A DNA stretch of 64,000 nt from Hoylesella nanceiensis DSM 19126 = JCM 15639 (GCF_000379965.1 NZ_KB904327.1:496001-560000), one strand, 5' to 3'. Positions 44,614 to 53,419 are shown, counted from the first letter of the stretch. The notes: generated by a model not told the origin, from the sequence alone. Program-made: numbers and translations.

Positions 44614-44723
44614 ATATTACTTTGTAAAAACATTGATATTACGATGTAAAAGCATTGCTATTGACCTATAAAAGGACAACTATTAGAAGGGAAAAGGATA
44701 CCTTTTAAACTCCAAATAATTTG
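44614..44723. repeat. 22-bp-period degenerate repeat array F
   Basis: Five units start at 44614, 44636, 44658, 44680 and 44702, with perfect 22-bp register. Units 1 and 2 differ at only three positions (both start ATATTAC and end CATTG). It lies between the DUF4293 terminator and recR, starting 12 bp before the recR ATG. Confidence 0.88.
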
Positions 44724-44764
44724 TTACTCTGCCTCATTTGAAAGACGATTCTCTTGTTAATAGA

Positions 44765-44807
44765 AAAAGATGGATTTATAAGAAATATATTATAAAATCC
44801 ATCTTTT
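44765..44807 (-). terminator. Terminator of bamD-rpoZ-DUF4293
   Basis: 13-bp stem AAAAGATGGATTT (44765-44777) with 44795-44807 and an AT-rich loop; T-rich on the leftward side. Confidence 0.8.
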
Positions 44808-44829
44808 GAAATTGTTTTACCCGTAATTT

Positions 44830-45288
44830 TTATCTTATTCTATTCGCTGAACGAACTAATTTCTCATCTTTCCATATCGCTTTTCTAGCCATGAAATACA
44901 AAATGATTTCTATTAATGGGAAAGATACAGCCAACAAGGGCTGGAATTGTTCGTCATTTGGCTTCATTGCCCAAACAAAATAGCCTAGGAATGCATACCA
45001 TAATACCAATAATAATATATTTAAAAGACATAAACGAGCCTGAAAAGGACGATTATTGTATTTAAATATACTATAAAGTCCAACAGGGATTGTTGTTACT
45101 TGTAATATAAATAATGGTATAACAGTGAAACCAAATGTTCCGTTTGCGTTGTCTTTTAACCAAAAGTTAAATAGAGTATGACCTAATCCCATTCCTGTAT
45201 TGACTAAATAAGCAATAGGTAAGATAAGAGATAATATTCCAAGAACAACCGCAATACAGATGTATATTGTCTGAATTCGCTGTATCAT
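44830..45288 (-). CDS. DUF4293 membrane protein
   Basis: 152 aa, MIQRIQTIYICIAVVLGILSL at the start, four TM helices in all and a basic C-terminus. Matches the Bacteroidetes DUF4293 family, which regularly follows rpoZ; function unknown. Start and rpoZ stop overlap by one base (TAATG). Confidence 0.85.
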   Translation of the reverse strand: MIQRIQTIYICIAVVLGILSLILPIAYLVNTGMGLGHTLFNFWLKDNANGTFGFTVIPLFILQVTTIPVGLYSIFKYNNRPFQARLCLLNILLLVLWYAFLGYFVWAMKPNDEQFQPLLAVSFPLIEIILYFMARKAIWKDEKLVRSANRIR

Positions 45289-45623
45289 TATATTCTTTCT
45301 ACTTCTTCTTTCGAAGGATCACGGAAATAAATATTACCTTCTATAAACTCTTGTGTAGCCAAAAGTGTTGGCTTTGGTAACTTTTCATAATAACGAGAGA
45401 TTTCTATTTGCTCACGATTTTCAAACACTTCCTCAAGTGAATCGTTATAAGAAGCAAACTCTGCAAGCTTCTTATTGAGCTCTTGTTTAATCTCTACAGA
45501 TATTTGATTAGCACGTTTTGAGATGATAGAAACGCTCTCATAGATGTTTCCTGTCTCTTCACACAAATCTAGAATGTTTCTTGTTACTGTGTTTGTTGGT
45601 GCCTTTGTTCTTTTAAAATCCAT
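45288..45623 (-). CDS. rpoZ: RNA polymerase omega subunit, Bacteroidetes type
   Basis: 111 aa. Starts MDFKRTKAPTNTVTRNILDLCEETGNIYESVSIISKRANQIS, with the conserved KRANQI core of RpoZ in the diverged Bacteroidetes form. Helps assemble RNA polymerase. Located between bamD and DUF4293, the usual order in the phylum. Confidence 0.9.
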   Translation of the reverse strand: MDFKRTKAPTNTVTRNILDLCEETGNIYESVSIISKRANQISVEIKQELNKKLAEFASYNDSLEEVFENREQIEISRYYEKLPKPTLLATQEFIEGNIYFRDPSKEEVERI

Positions 45624-45649
45624 AATGATAATTCTTTATTTCTACTTTA

Positions 45650-46486
45650 TTATGATTTATTCTTTGTTATTTCTTGACATTTCTTGATGTACTTCTCTGC
45701 TAAAGTTCTACTTTTTGACTCTGGATATTCATTAATAAAACCATAGCATTCGTCTTCTGCATCTTGGTATCTTTCAAGCTTTTTCTCCTCAATACTTTGT
45801 GTTGCAAGTTCATATTTGCTTTTCATTATAAGTAAAGCAAAGTCTTCTCGCATTGCACTATAAGGATAATCTTTCAATGCATTCTGTGCAGTTATGATAC
45901 AAGCATCATAGTTATTCTCTCCAGGACCACAGTTTCCGAAATATGTTCCCAAGTCAAAATAAAGCTGAGCAGAGTATAACTCTTTCTTAATTAGCTTATC
46001 TTGAAGAGCAAACAAACGTTGTTGTGCTTCTGTTTTATGGTTTGCATCAGGGAAAAGATCTAAGTATTCTTGGAACGCTGCGATAGCTGCAATGGTCTGA
46101 GTTTGGTCTAATCGTGGTTCAGGAGTACTCATATAAAGACTCTGACCGATATAAAATTCAGCGTTTTCAGCATACACTCCCTTTGGATAACTGCTATAAT
46201 ATTTTTTGAATGTTTGTGCTGCTAGGTCATATTCCTTATTTAAGTATTGCGCCATACCTAACATATAAAGGCATTCTTGTGCATTATCGGTACCCTTTTG
46301 CTGCACAACTACGTCTTGTAAAAGGATAGATGCACGTTGATATTTCTTGTTTAAGAAACATTCTTTTGCGTATTCGTATTTATAATTGAAATCAGTTGTT
46401 TTATAAACCTGATTGAACTCATTCGCACATGATGAGAATACGCATAATGAGGCAATATATATAACGATGAAACTTAAATTCTTCAT
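45650..46486 (-). CDS. bamD: Outer-membrane assembly lipoprotein BamD
   Basis: 278 aa. Lipoprotein signal MKNLSFIVIYIASLCVFSSC with Cys20 as the lipid site, then TPR-like helices (YEYAKECFLNKKYQRASILLQDVV, AAQTFKKYYSSYPKGVYAENAEFYIGQ). Works with BamA to fold outer-membrane barrels. The frame is open 17 codons further upstream, but the lipobox fixes this start. It has the consensus promoter at 46508-46538. Confidence 0.92.
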   Translation of the reverse strand: MKNLSFIVIYIASLCVFSSCANEFNQVYKTTDFNYKYEYAKECFLNKKYQRASILLQDVVVQQKGTDNAQECLYMLGMAQYLNKEYDLAAQTFKKYYSSYPKGVYAENAEFYIGQSLYMSTPEPRLDQTQTIAAIAAFQEYLDLFPDANHKTEAQQRLFALQDKLIKKELYSAQLYFDLGTYFGNCGPGENNYDACIITAQNALKDYPYSAMREDFALLIMKSKYELATQSIEEKKLERYQDAEDECYGFINEYPESKSRTLAEKYIKKCQEITKNKS

Positions 46487-46507
46487 ATAACCAATTCTTT
46501 GAGTATG

Positions 46508-46538
46508 CAAAAATACATAATTATCTATTAAGAACAAA
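46508..46538 (-). promoter_or_regulatory. bamD-rpoZ promoter
   Basis: On the minus strand TTTG (46538-46535), 19-bp spacer, TATTTTTG (46515-46508); 21 bp to the bamD ATG. Confidence 0.82.
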
Positions 46539-46600
46539 CTATTTAGTATTATTTTTGTGATTTATAAGGTATCTTACTGCGATAAAATAACTTTTTTTCC

Positions 46601-46608
46601 TACTTTTG
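46601..46608 (+). promoter_or_regulatory. -7 box of uvrB, near-leaderless
   Basis: TACTTTTG ends 5 bp before the ATG at 46614. A second box, TATTTTTG at 46550-46557, could start a transcript with a leader of about 50 nt. Neither has a clear -33. Confidence 0.55.
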
Positions 46609-46613
46609 CATAT

Positions 46614-48650
46614 ATGGATTTCAAGATAACATCAAAATACAAGCCAACTGGTGACCAACCTGAGGCTATTAAACAATTAACTGATGGCGTTTTAGCTGGA
46701 GATAAAGCTCAAGTTTTATTAGGTGTAACTGGCTCGGGCAAAACATTTACAATAGCAAACACCATTGCTAATGTTAAGAAACCTACTCTTATACTAAGTC
46801 ACAACAAGACTCTTGCAGCTCAATTATACGAAGAAATGAAAGCTTTCTTCCCCGAAAATGCGGTTGAATATTATGTATCATACTACGATTATTATCAACC
46901 TGAGGCGTATTTACCAACGAGCGACACCTATATTGAAAAGGATTTAGCAATAAATGAAGATATTGATAAATTACGATTATCAGCTGTTTCTGCCCTACTT
47001 TCAGGCAGACAAGATGTAATTATTGTTTCTTCTGTGTCATGTATTTATGGTATGGGTGGTCCAACTGCTATGGGAGAGAGTATCATTAGCATACAACAAG
47101 GACAACAACTAGATAGAAACGACTTTCTAAGAAGGCTCGTTGATGCGTTATATACACGTAATGATATCGAACTAACACGTGGTACTTTCCGTGTAAAAGG
47201 GGAAACAGTTGATGTCTTTATGGCTTATAGTGATCACATTTTACGCATCACTTGGTGGGACGAAGAGATCGAAAGTATTGAAGAACTCGATAGTGTTACA
47301 TTTAAGCGCATTGCTTCTTTCGCTTCATATCAAATATATCCGGCGAATCTTTTTGTGACTTCAAAAGATCAAGTCAATGATGCTATTCGACAAATTCAAG
47401 ACGATTTAACCGATCAAATTGCATTTTTTGAATCTGTTGGCGACACGATTAAAGCGCAAAGAATCAAAGAACGTGTTGAATATGATATGGAAATGATTAA
47501 GGAATTGGGGCATTGTAGCGGAATAGAGAATTACTCTCGCTACTTTGATGGACGCTCTCCAGGTGAAAGACCCTATTGTTTATTGGACTTCTTTCCACAA
47601 GATTTTCTCCTAGTTGTCGACGAAAGCCATGTTACTATACCACAAATCAGAGCTATGTATGGTGGAGATAGAGCTAGAAAACAAAACCTTGTTGAGTTTG
47701 GTTTCCGTCTTCCTGCAGCCTTTGATAATCGCCCTTTGCGCTTTGAAGAGTTCCATGAGATGGTTAATCAAGCTATTTATGTGTCGGCAACTCCTGCTGA
47801 TTACGAGCTAGAAGAATCCGATGGAGTTATTGTTGAGCAAATTATTCGACCCACAGGTCTGTTAGATCCACTTATAGTTGTACGTCCAAGTGAGAATCAA
47901 ATCGATGATTTAATGGACGAAATCATTGAATGTATAAAACGAGAAGAGCGTATTTTGGTTACAACTCTTACTAAACGAATGGCAGAAGAGTTGACTGATT
48001 ATCTCATTAATAATGGAATTAAAACCAGCTATATACACAGTGACGTTGCTACTCTTGACCGAGTGAAGATTATGAACGGCTTAAGAAGTGGCGAATTCGA
48101 TGTTTTAGTGGGAGTAAACCTATTGAGAGAAGGTCTCGATTTGCCTGAAGTTTCACTCGTTGCGATATTAGATGCAGATAAAGAAGGATTCCTTAGAAGT
48201 CACAGAAGCTTAACCCAAACAGCGGGAAGAGCGGCTCGTAACGTCAATGGAAAGGTGATTATGTATGCCGATACTATCACAGAAAGTATGCAAAAGACCA
48301 TCGATGAGACTGAAAGACGCCGTTTAATCCAAATGAAATACAACGAGGAACACGGCATAACTCCTCAGCAAATTAAAAAGAGTATCAAGTCTTTATTAAC
48401 AAATGATACTGCTAATAGCAATACAACTAAGGAGTACTCTATCAGCGAAAACGAGCTTAATAGCAATAAAGTGATGCTCGCTGCCGATGAAATTGTAGTT
48501 AAGATGTCGAAAGAACAGTTGCGTAAGAGCATTCAATATACCACAGAATTAATGAAACAAGCAGCTAAAGACCTCGACTTTTTACAAGCCGCTCAGTATC
48601 GAGATGAGCTGTTAAAGCTCCAAGAACAACTTGAACTGAAAGAAAGTTAA
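46614..48650 (+). CDS. uvrB: Excinuclease ABC subunit B
   Basis: 678 aa, full length. Starts MDFKITSKYKPTGDQPEAI, then Walker A GVTGSGKTFT, the beta-hairpin YYDYYQPEAYLP, DESHVTIPQ, helicase motifs V/VI (GLDLPEVSLVAILDADKEGFLRS, QTAGRAARN) and the C-terminal UVR coiled coil. Verifies damage in nucleotide-excision repair. The frame is open from 46557, but that part overlaps two promoter boxes and is not UvrB-like. Confidence 0.97.
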   Translation: MDFKITSKYKPTGDQPEAIKQLTDGVLAGDKAQVLLGVTGSGKTFTIANTIANVKKPTLILSHNKTLAAQLYEEMKAFFPENAVEYYVSYYDYYQPEAYLPTSDTYIEKDLAINEDIDKLRLSAVSALLSGRQDVIIVSSVSCIYGMGGPTAMGESIISIQQGQQLDRNDFLRRLVDALYTRNDIELTRGTFRVKGETVDVFMAYSDHILRITWWDEEIESIEELDSVTFKRIASFASYQIYPANLFVTSKDQVNDAIRQIQDDLTDQIAFFESVGDTIKAQRIKERVEYDMEMIKELGHCSGIENYSRYFDGRSPGERPYCLLDFFPQDFLLVVDESHVTIPQIRAMYGGDRARKQNLVEFGFRLPAAFDNRPLRFEEFHEMVNQAIYVSATPADYELEESDGVIVEQIIRPTGLLDPLIVVRPSENQIDDLMDEIIECIKREERILVTTLTKRMAEELTDYLINNGIKTSYIHSDVATLDRVKIMNGLRSGEFDVLVGVNLLREGLDLPEVSLVAILDADKEGFLRSHRSLTQTAGRAARNVNGKVIMYADTITESMQKTIDETERRRLIQMKYNEEHGITPQQIKKSIKSLLTNDTANSNTTKEYSISENELNSNKVMLAADEIVVKMSKEQLRKSIQYTTELMKQAAKDLDFLQAAQYRDELLKLQEQLELKES

Positions 48651-48687
48651 ATATAAAACATAATAGTATTATAATGCTTTCTTTTAC

Positions 48688-48695
48688 TAATTTTG
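48688..48695 (+). promoter_or_regulatory. -7 box of the DUF4468-porin operon
   Basis: TAATTTTG, 26 bp before ATG 48722. It overlaps the start of the longest frame, which begins at 48674. Confidence 0.55.
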
Positions 48696-48721
48696 CATTA
48701 CTAATTGAATTAAAAGAACTT

Positions 48722-49411
48722 ATGAAGAAGATATTCACTCTTATTTTAGCTTTCTTTCCTTTGTGTAATTTGATGGCACAAAGCGAATGGGAGCTTCCAA
48801 ACTCTAGCGTTCCAACAGAGAAAACCACCAAAACTAAAACAAAGAAAGAAAACACTTCTATCGCAAAAGAAGACAACTCGAAAGTTGTTGAGATAAAAGA
48901 AGAAGACAAGCCATACTTAGAAGGTGCGGTACCTGAAGTGGAAGGAAAGATTGTTTTCAGTAGAACTATCAACATTCCCAATAAGAATGCGAGCGAAATA
49001 TACGATAAAACCTATCAGTATCTTGAGCAATTTACAAAGTCAAACACTTCACTTCCAGGTAGTAGAATTGTGATTGTAAATAAGAAACAGCACATTATTG
49101 CAGCCACAATTAATGAATGGTTAGTGTTTTCTAACAACTTTTTTTCTATCGATAGAGCTCAATTCTTCTACACACTCATTGCAACTTGCAAAGACAATGA
49201 ATTGCTCATAAACGTTGAAAGAATTAAATATAAATACGAAATAGGACGCCCTTCTGAACTCAAAACAACTGCAGAAGAACTTATCTCTGATAAAGTTGCA
49301 CTTAGCAAAGATAAGACTAAGGTGAAGAAAGCTGAGAAAAAGTTCAGATATAAAACTATTGATAGAGTAAAAGAGATTATGGATAACATTCAATCGAATG
49401 TGACTTTATAA
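48722..49411 (+). CDS. DUF4468 domain secreted protein
   Basis: 229 aa. Signal peptide MKKIFTLILAFFPLCNLMAQ, a Lys/Thr/Glu-rich stretch (about 32-65), then a region like DUF4468 (VFSRTINIPNKNASEIYDKTYQYLEQF ... FYTLIATCKDNELLINVERIKYKYEIG), an alpha/beta TBP-like fold. Function unknown. First gene of an operon with a small membrane protein and a porin; the frame from 48674 overlaps the promoter. Confidence 0.78.
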   Translation: MKKIFTLILAFFPLCNLMAQSEWELPNSSVPTEKTTKTKTKKENTSIAKEDNSKVVEIKEEDKPYLEGAVPEVEGKIVFSRTINIPNKNASEIYDKTYQYLEQFTKSNTSLPGSRIVIVNKKQHIIAATINEWLVFSNNFFSIDRAQFFYTLIATCKDNELLINVERIKYKYEIGRPSELKTTAEELISDKVALSKDKTKVKKAEKKFRYKTIDRVKEIMDNIQSNVTL

Positions 49412-49420
49412 TAAAAAGAT

Positions 49421-49648
49421 ATGATGACTACAGAACAAAACACTTCAATTCCCACAAGAAAAAGAGGCAATCAGAATAATGAAAAGCCCTTTATGAAGAT
49501 TAGAACCATATTAAATATCATCTTTATGGTGGGTGCTATTATTGGTGTTTTCTTATATTTTTATAGTTCACATTATGTTGGAACTATTGTAATTCTGGTA
49601 TCAATGGTATTTAAGTTCATTGAAACCATCCTACGAATGATTCGTTAA
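49421..49648 (+). CDS. Small two-helix membrane protein, 75 aa
   Basis: Polar N-terminus (about 1-24) and two TM helices (about 27-46 and 52-70). Not recognised as a known family. The stop overlaps the porin start (TAATG), so it is translationally coupled, and it lies 9 bp after the DUF4468 gene. Probably an inner-membrane protein. Confidence 0.7.
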   Translation: MMTTEQNTSIPTRKRGNQNNEKPFMKIRTILNIIFMVGAIIGVFLYFYSSHYVGTIVILVSMVFKFIETILRMIR

Positions 49649-51945
49649 TGAAAAAGACTTTATTATTTTTTGCTTCGTTGTTTGTTGGCTTTTATGCACA
49701 AGCACAAAACACTGAATACAATCAAATAGATGAAAATGGAGTTATTTCACGTCGTAACACGATGGGAAATAACAGCTCCGACTCTCTACATTCAAACAAA
49801 GAGATTCCTATTGGCATTAAAGCATGGACCGTAGATGAAAAGTTTGGTGACAGAACTGTTGCCAAAGTAGATACCATGCAATATATGTTTATGAACTCTA
49901 TATTCACTTCTGGACTAGAAGGACAATATAACACAACGGGAAATCTTGGTTCGCCACGTATTAATAGAATTTTTATTAATCGTCAAGACCATAGTCAATT
50001 TATATTTACAGACCCTTATAGTTATTTCATTACACCTGTAAATCAGTTCCATTTCACCAATACTCTTTCACCATTTACCATACTTAATTATAACACTGGC
50101 GGTGGAAGTTCGAATGGAGAAGACCACTTTAAGGCTATATTTGGCGTGAATGCAGGTCGCAAATTGGGTGTAGGATTTAAATTCGATTATATTTATGGAC
50201 GTGGATTCTACAACAATCAAAGCTCAGCTCACTTCAACTATACGATGTATGGCTCATATCTTGGTGAGCAATACCAAGCCCATCTATTGCTTTCTACTAA
50301 TCATCAAAAGAACGCAGAGAATGGAGGTATAACCAATGATGGCTATATTACCACTCCTGAAGCATACAACGAGGATTATTCTAGTAATGAGATCCCTACC
50401 GTTTTAAATAAGAACTGGAATAGAAATAACAACTTACACGCTTTTCTTACACATCGTTATAGTGTGGGCTTTACTAGAAAAGTAAAGATGACTGAAGAGG
50501 AAATCAAAGCGAAGAAGTTTGCCCTTAGTTCTAAAGAACAAAACAACACTAAACCAACAGACAAACGTTTGTCGGCAAAAGAGCGTGAGAAAAACAAGTC
50601 TATTGCACTTGGACGCCCCGAAGATGCTAAGGTTGTGGGAAGCGAGCCCGTTGATTCTATCTCTAAAACAAATAATAGAATTCAGGTTAAAGACAACGCA
50701 ACAAGAGATAGTTTGTTGGCAATCAGCAAAAAGAACGAGACTGACTCCCTTTGGTTTAAAAGCGAATATGTTCCTGTAACCAGTTTCATTCACACTGCAA
50801 AGTTTGATACTTACGACAGAATATACCAAGCTTATTACACCTCAAGCAATTATTACAAAAATCAATATTATAATGCTGGTCGTTTACTTAACGACTCTAT
50901 ATACGACCAAACCAAGCATTTCCGTTTACAAAACACCTTTGCAATATCTCTATTAGAAGGCTTTAATAAATGGGCTAAAGCTGGGGTTAAAGCATTTATT
51001 ACGAGTGATTTCAGACATTTTGAGCTACCTTTAATAGATGGTTCACTAGGAACTTACAACGAACACAATTTAAGTGTAGGTGGAGAAATTAGTAAAACAC
51101 TTGGTAAAACGCTACATTACAAGGCATTATTAGAGACTTGGGTTACTGGAAAAGATGCAGGACAGCTTAAATTAGACGTTAATACTGATGTCAATTTCAA
51201 GCTCTTTGGCGACACTGTTACATTGGCTGCAAGTGGCTTCTTCCATCGAATCAACCCCTCATTCTATTTCCGTCACTATCATTCTCGTCACTTCTGGTGG
51301 GATAATAATAGTATGGATAAGATGATACATACACGTCTTGAGGGTCTATTTAGCTATAAAAAGACCAATACTGCACTACGAGTTGCTGTTGACAACATTA
51401 AGAATTATACCTATTTTGCACAGAGTTATAGTATAGACAATCAGTATAACAGATTGAACGTGGACGTTACCACCAATCAATACCAAAGTCCTATAAGTCT
51501 ACTGACTCTCGAATTGATTCAGAAAATCAAGTTTGGTATCTTCAGATGGGAGAACACTATTACCTATCAAAAGTCATCAAATAATGATATTTTGGGCGTT
51601 CCCGACTTAAACATATATAGCAACCTTTACATGAAGTTTAAGATTGCAAAGGTTCTTTCGTGTGATTTAGGAGCAGATGTACGTTACTTCACCGAGTATT
51701 ATGCTCCCGATTATAGTCCTGCATTAGGCTCTTACACTGTACAAGACGGAACAGACAAGGTTAAAATTGGCAACTACCCATTTGTGAATGTATATGCCAA
51801 CTTCTTGTTAAAGCACACCCGTTTCTTTGTAATGTATAGTCACGTAAACGCTGGTTCGGGTTCTAAACGCTATTTCTTAACACCTCACTACCCCACTAAT
51901 GAGCGCATCTTTAGATTTGGAGTGAGCTGGAATTTCTTTAATTAA
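49648..51945 (+). CDS. Putative porin, outer-membrane beta-barrel
   Basis: 765 aa. Signal peptide MKKTLLFFASLFVGFYAQAQ, then the Bacteroidetes putative porin family: a segment IGIKAWTVDEKFGDRTVAKVDTMQY, long runs of alternating aromatic strands, a charged insert (about 270-350, Lys/Ser/Asp rich) likely to be a loop, and a terminal barrel strand ending RFGVSWNFFN. The transported solute is unknown. Last gene of its operon, with a strong terminator at 52081. Confidence 0.85.
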   Translation: MKKTLLFFASLFVGFYAQAQNTEYNQIDENGVISRRNTMGNNSSDSLHSNKEIPIGIKAWTVDEKFGDRTVAKVDTMQYMFMNSIFTSGLEGQYNTTGNLGSPRINRIFINRQDHSQFIFTDPYSYFITPVNQFHFTNTLSPFTILNYNTGGGSSNGEDHFKAIFGVNAGRKLGVGFKFDYIYGRGFYNNQSSAHFNYTMYGSYLGEQYQAHLLLSTNHQKNAENGGITNDGYITTPEAYNEDYSSNEIPTVLNKNWNRNNNLHAFLTHRYSVGFTRKVKMTEEEIKAKKFALSSKEQNNTKPTDKRLSAKEREKNKSIALGRPEDAKVVGSEPVDSISKTNNRIQVKDNATRDSLLAISKKNETDSLWFKSEYVPVTSFIHTAKFDTYDRIYQAYYTSSNYYKNQYYNAGRLLNDSIYDQTKHFRLQNTFAISLLEGFNKWAKAGVKAFITSDFRHFELPLIDGSLGTYNEHNLSVGGEISKTLGKTLHYKALLETWVTGKDAGQLKLDVNTDVNFKLFGDTVTLAASGFFHRINPSFYFRHYHSRHFWWDNNSMDKMIHTRLEGLFSYKKTNTALRVAVDNIKNYTYFAQSYSIDNQYNRLNVDVTTNQYQSPISLLTLELIQKIKFGIFRWENTITYQKSSNNDILGVPDLNIYSNLYMKFKIAKVLSCDLGADVRYFTEYYAPDYSPALGSYTVQDGTDKVKIGNYPFVNVYANFLLKHTRFFVMYSHVNAGSGSKRYFLTPHYPTNERIFRFGVSWNFFN

Positions 51946-52080
51946 TAGCACCAGCCACTATATAAATTGCAATAGATAAAAGAAAGCTATAATTCTATTA
52001 TGAAAACATTACATCAACAACAGAAATCAAACAAACACAAATTACAACATAAAGCCAGTCTCCATATTATTGAGATAAAC

Positions 52081-52119
52081 AAAAATCCCTCAACAAAATA
52101 GATCTGTTGAGGGATTTTT
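52081..52119 (+). terminator. Terminator of the porin operon
   Basis: Perfect 15-bp stem AAAAATCCCTCAACA with 52105-52119 and a T-run. Confidence 0.9.
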
Positions 52120-52214
52120 TATATATGAACATCATATTACTTATTGACATTTTTAAGCATATTCATTTTCTTTTCATCACATTCTCTTTGCAAAAACATT
52201 TCTATATTTCGTTC

Positions 52215-52324
52215 TTATCATACTACAAATACAATGCTATTATAGGTTATAACTCCATTTTTTGTAGTTCAATAACAATGCTATTATATACTAAAAGCAG
52301 TGTGCTTTGATATAAGTAAGCATA
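52215..52324. repeat. 22-bp-period degenerate repeat array G
   Basis: Five units start at 52215, 52237, 52259, 52281 and 52303. Three end CAATG or CAGTG and two begin CTATTAT. It lies between terminators of convergent genes. The rest of 51946-52493 shows no gene. Confidence 0.75.
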
Positions 52325-52404
52325 ACATATTGATAAACAAAGAAAAAGATATTCTCTCCGACTTTCAATATTGTTATTATAAAGAAGAAAGAAAAGGGCA
52401 TCAA

Positions 52405-52470
52405 AAAAAGTTTAATAATGAGCCAATATTCGTTCTTTCGAACTAGTATAACTGCATTATTAAACTTTTT
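52405..52470. terminator. Terminator of the lysozyme-like gene
   Basis: Perfect 16-bp inverted repeat (52405-52420, 52455-52470; AAAAAGTTTAATAATG). The loop holds a second hairpin, TTCG(TTC)T near 52430. Usable in both directions. Confidence 0.8.
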
Positions 52471-52493
52471 CCTATAGTTATTTTACAAACAGC

Positions 52494-52943
52494 CTATCGC
52501 TTTTTGTTTAACGCTCTCATCACTTTCTCAAAATATCTTTGTGTTCTTGTAATCTTATATCTCATGCCACCATTCCAAGAACGAATTGCTCTTTCGATGT
52601 TATTCATGGGGTTATGAAAAGATTGAATAATCAAAAACATTTCTTTTGATTTAGCAATACTAAAGCGATCTTTCAATGAATAGCGCTTATTGTTGTTACG
52701 CATCTTCATGATATTGTTGCATTCTGCAACTAAAATTGGTGTTATTTGCAATACACCTACTGAGTTTCCACTCTTTGCATTGGGGTCTCCTTTACTCTCA
52801 ACATGTATAATTGCCTCGATAATAGGCTCCCAATTAAACTCTGTTTTCGTGTTGTTATCGTTCTTATTTGAACCAAAAACCAACACATTTGTCGCTACAA
52901 TTAATCCAAAAATTAAAATTACACGTTTAAAATAATTATTCAT
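52494..52943 (-). CDS. Secreted lytic transglycosylase/lysozyme-like protein
   Basis: 149 aa. N-terminal hydrophobic helix (FKRVILIFGLIVATNVLVFGS) acts as signal or anchor. The body has AIIHVESKGDPNAKSGNSVGVLQITP, the SLT-type pattern with a candidate catalytic Glu in VESKG, and a SWNGGMRY block near the end. It is shorter than typical SLT enzymes. It should cut peptidoglycan; activity is not certain. The start is placed at MNNYF because the 28-codon extension upstream has no signal character. It has an unusually long leader. Confidence 0.72.
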   Translation of the reverse strand: MNNYFKRVILIFGLIVATNVLVFGSNKNDNNTKTEFNWEPIIEAIIHVESKGDPNAKSGNSVGVLQITPILVAECNNIMKMRNNNKRYSLKDRFSIAKSKEMFLIIQSFHNPMNNIERAIRSWNGGMRYKITRTQRYFEKVMRALNKKR

Positions 52944-53215
52944 TACTACATGATTTATGGAACCGGAACAAACCAGAAAGCAACTTTTTGTGATAAAGCT
53001 GAGTGATGTAAGAGCGTTGAAAATCAAACACTAAAAAACGTTTTCAAATACAACAAGAAAGCGTTTCTCATACAAAAGAATTGTCCTTACATAACTCTTG
53101 TTCGCCACAGGACTCTAATATAATGAATTAAAGCACTGCACTAATTCCGTTACTACTCAGCAAACACGAACTTATGTCAAATGAAATAAAGTCCGAAATC
53201 TGCCCTTCGACGATG

Positions 53216-53223
53216 CAAAGGTA
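53216..53223 (-). promoter_or_regulatory. -7 box giving a long leader to the lysozyme-like gene
   Basis: CAAAGGTA reads TACCTTTG leftward, 272 bp before ATG 52943. The leader between holds a possible 15-codon frame (MRNAFLLYLKTFFSV) and no other gene. No -33 is visible. Nothing is recognised between 53224 and 53419. Confidence 0.5.
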
Positions 53224-53419
53224 CTAAAAAAAGATGTAACACCATAACTTTTTAGCATAAAATACGCCATAAAATAGCAGCATATAAAACATAAATTACT
53301 AATAATCAGAATATTACAAACAAACACTAAAGAATATCATTTTGACCATTTTTTATAATAAAAGTGCCTCAAAACAAGCAAAACACACATCTTTTAGAGC
53401 AATATTTAGATGTAAAAAG

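Noticed and set aside
44614-44723. CRISPR-like array (regular 22-bp repeats)
   Set aside because: The units are contiguous with no spacers, are degenerate, number only four or five, and no cas genes are near any of the arrays.
46557-46613. N-terminal extension of UvrB
   Set aside because: The segment contains two promoter-like boxes, and the UvrB family starts at the residues encoded from 46614.
50434-50829. 131-codon minus-strand frame inside the porin gene
   Set aside because: Cys/Phe/Ser-rich antisense shadow of the charged loop of the porin; no promoter and no family resemblance.
51999-52100. 33-codon frame after the porin
   Set aside because: It ends inside the porin terminator stem and has no promoter or conserved feature.
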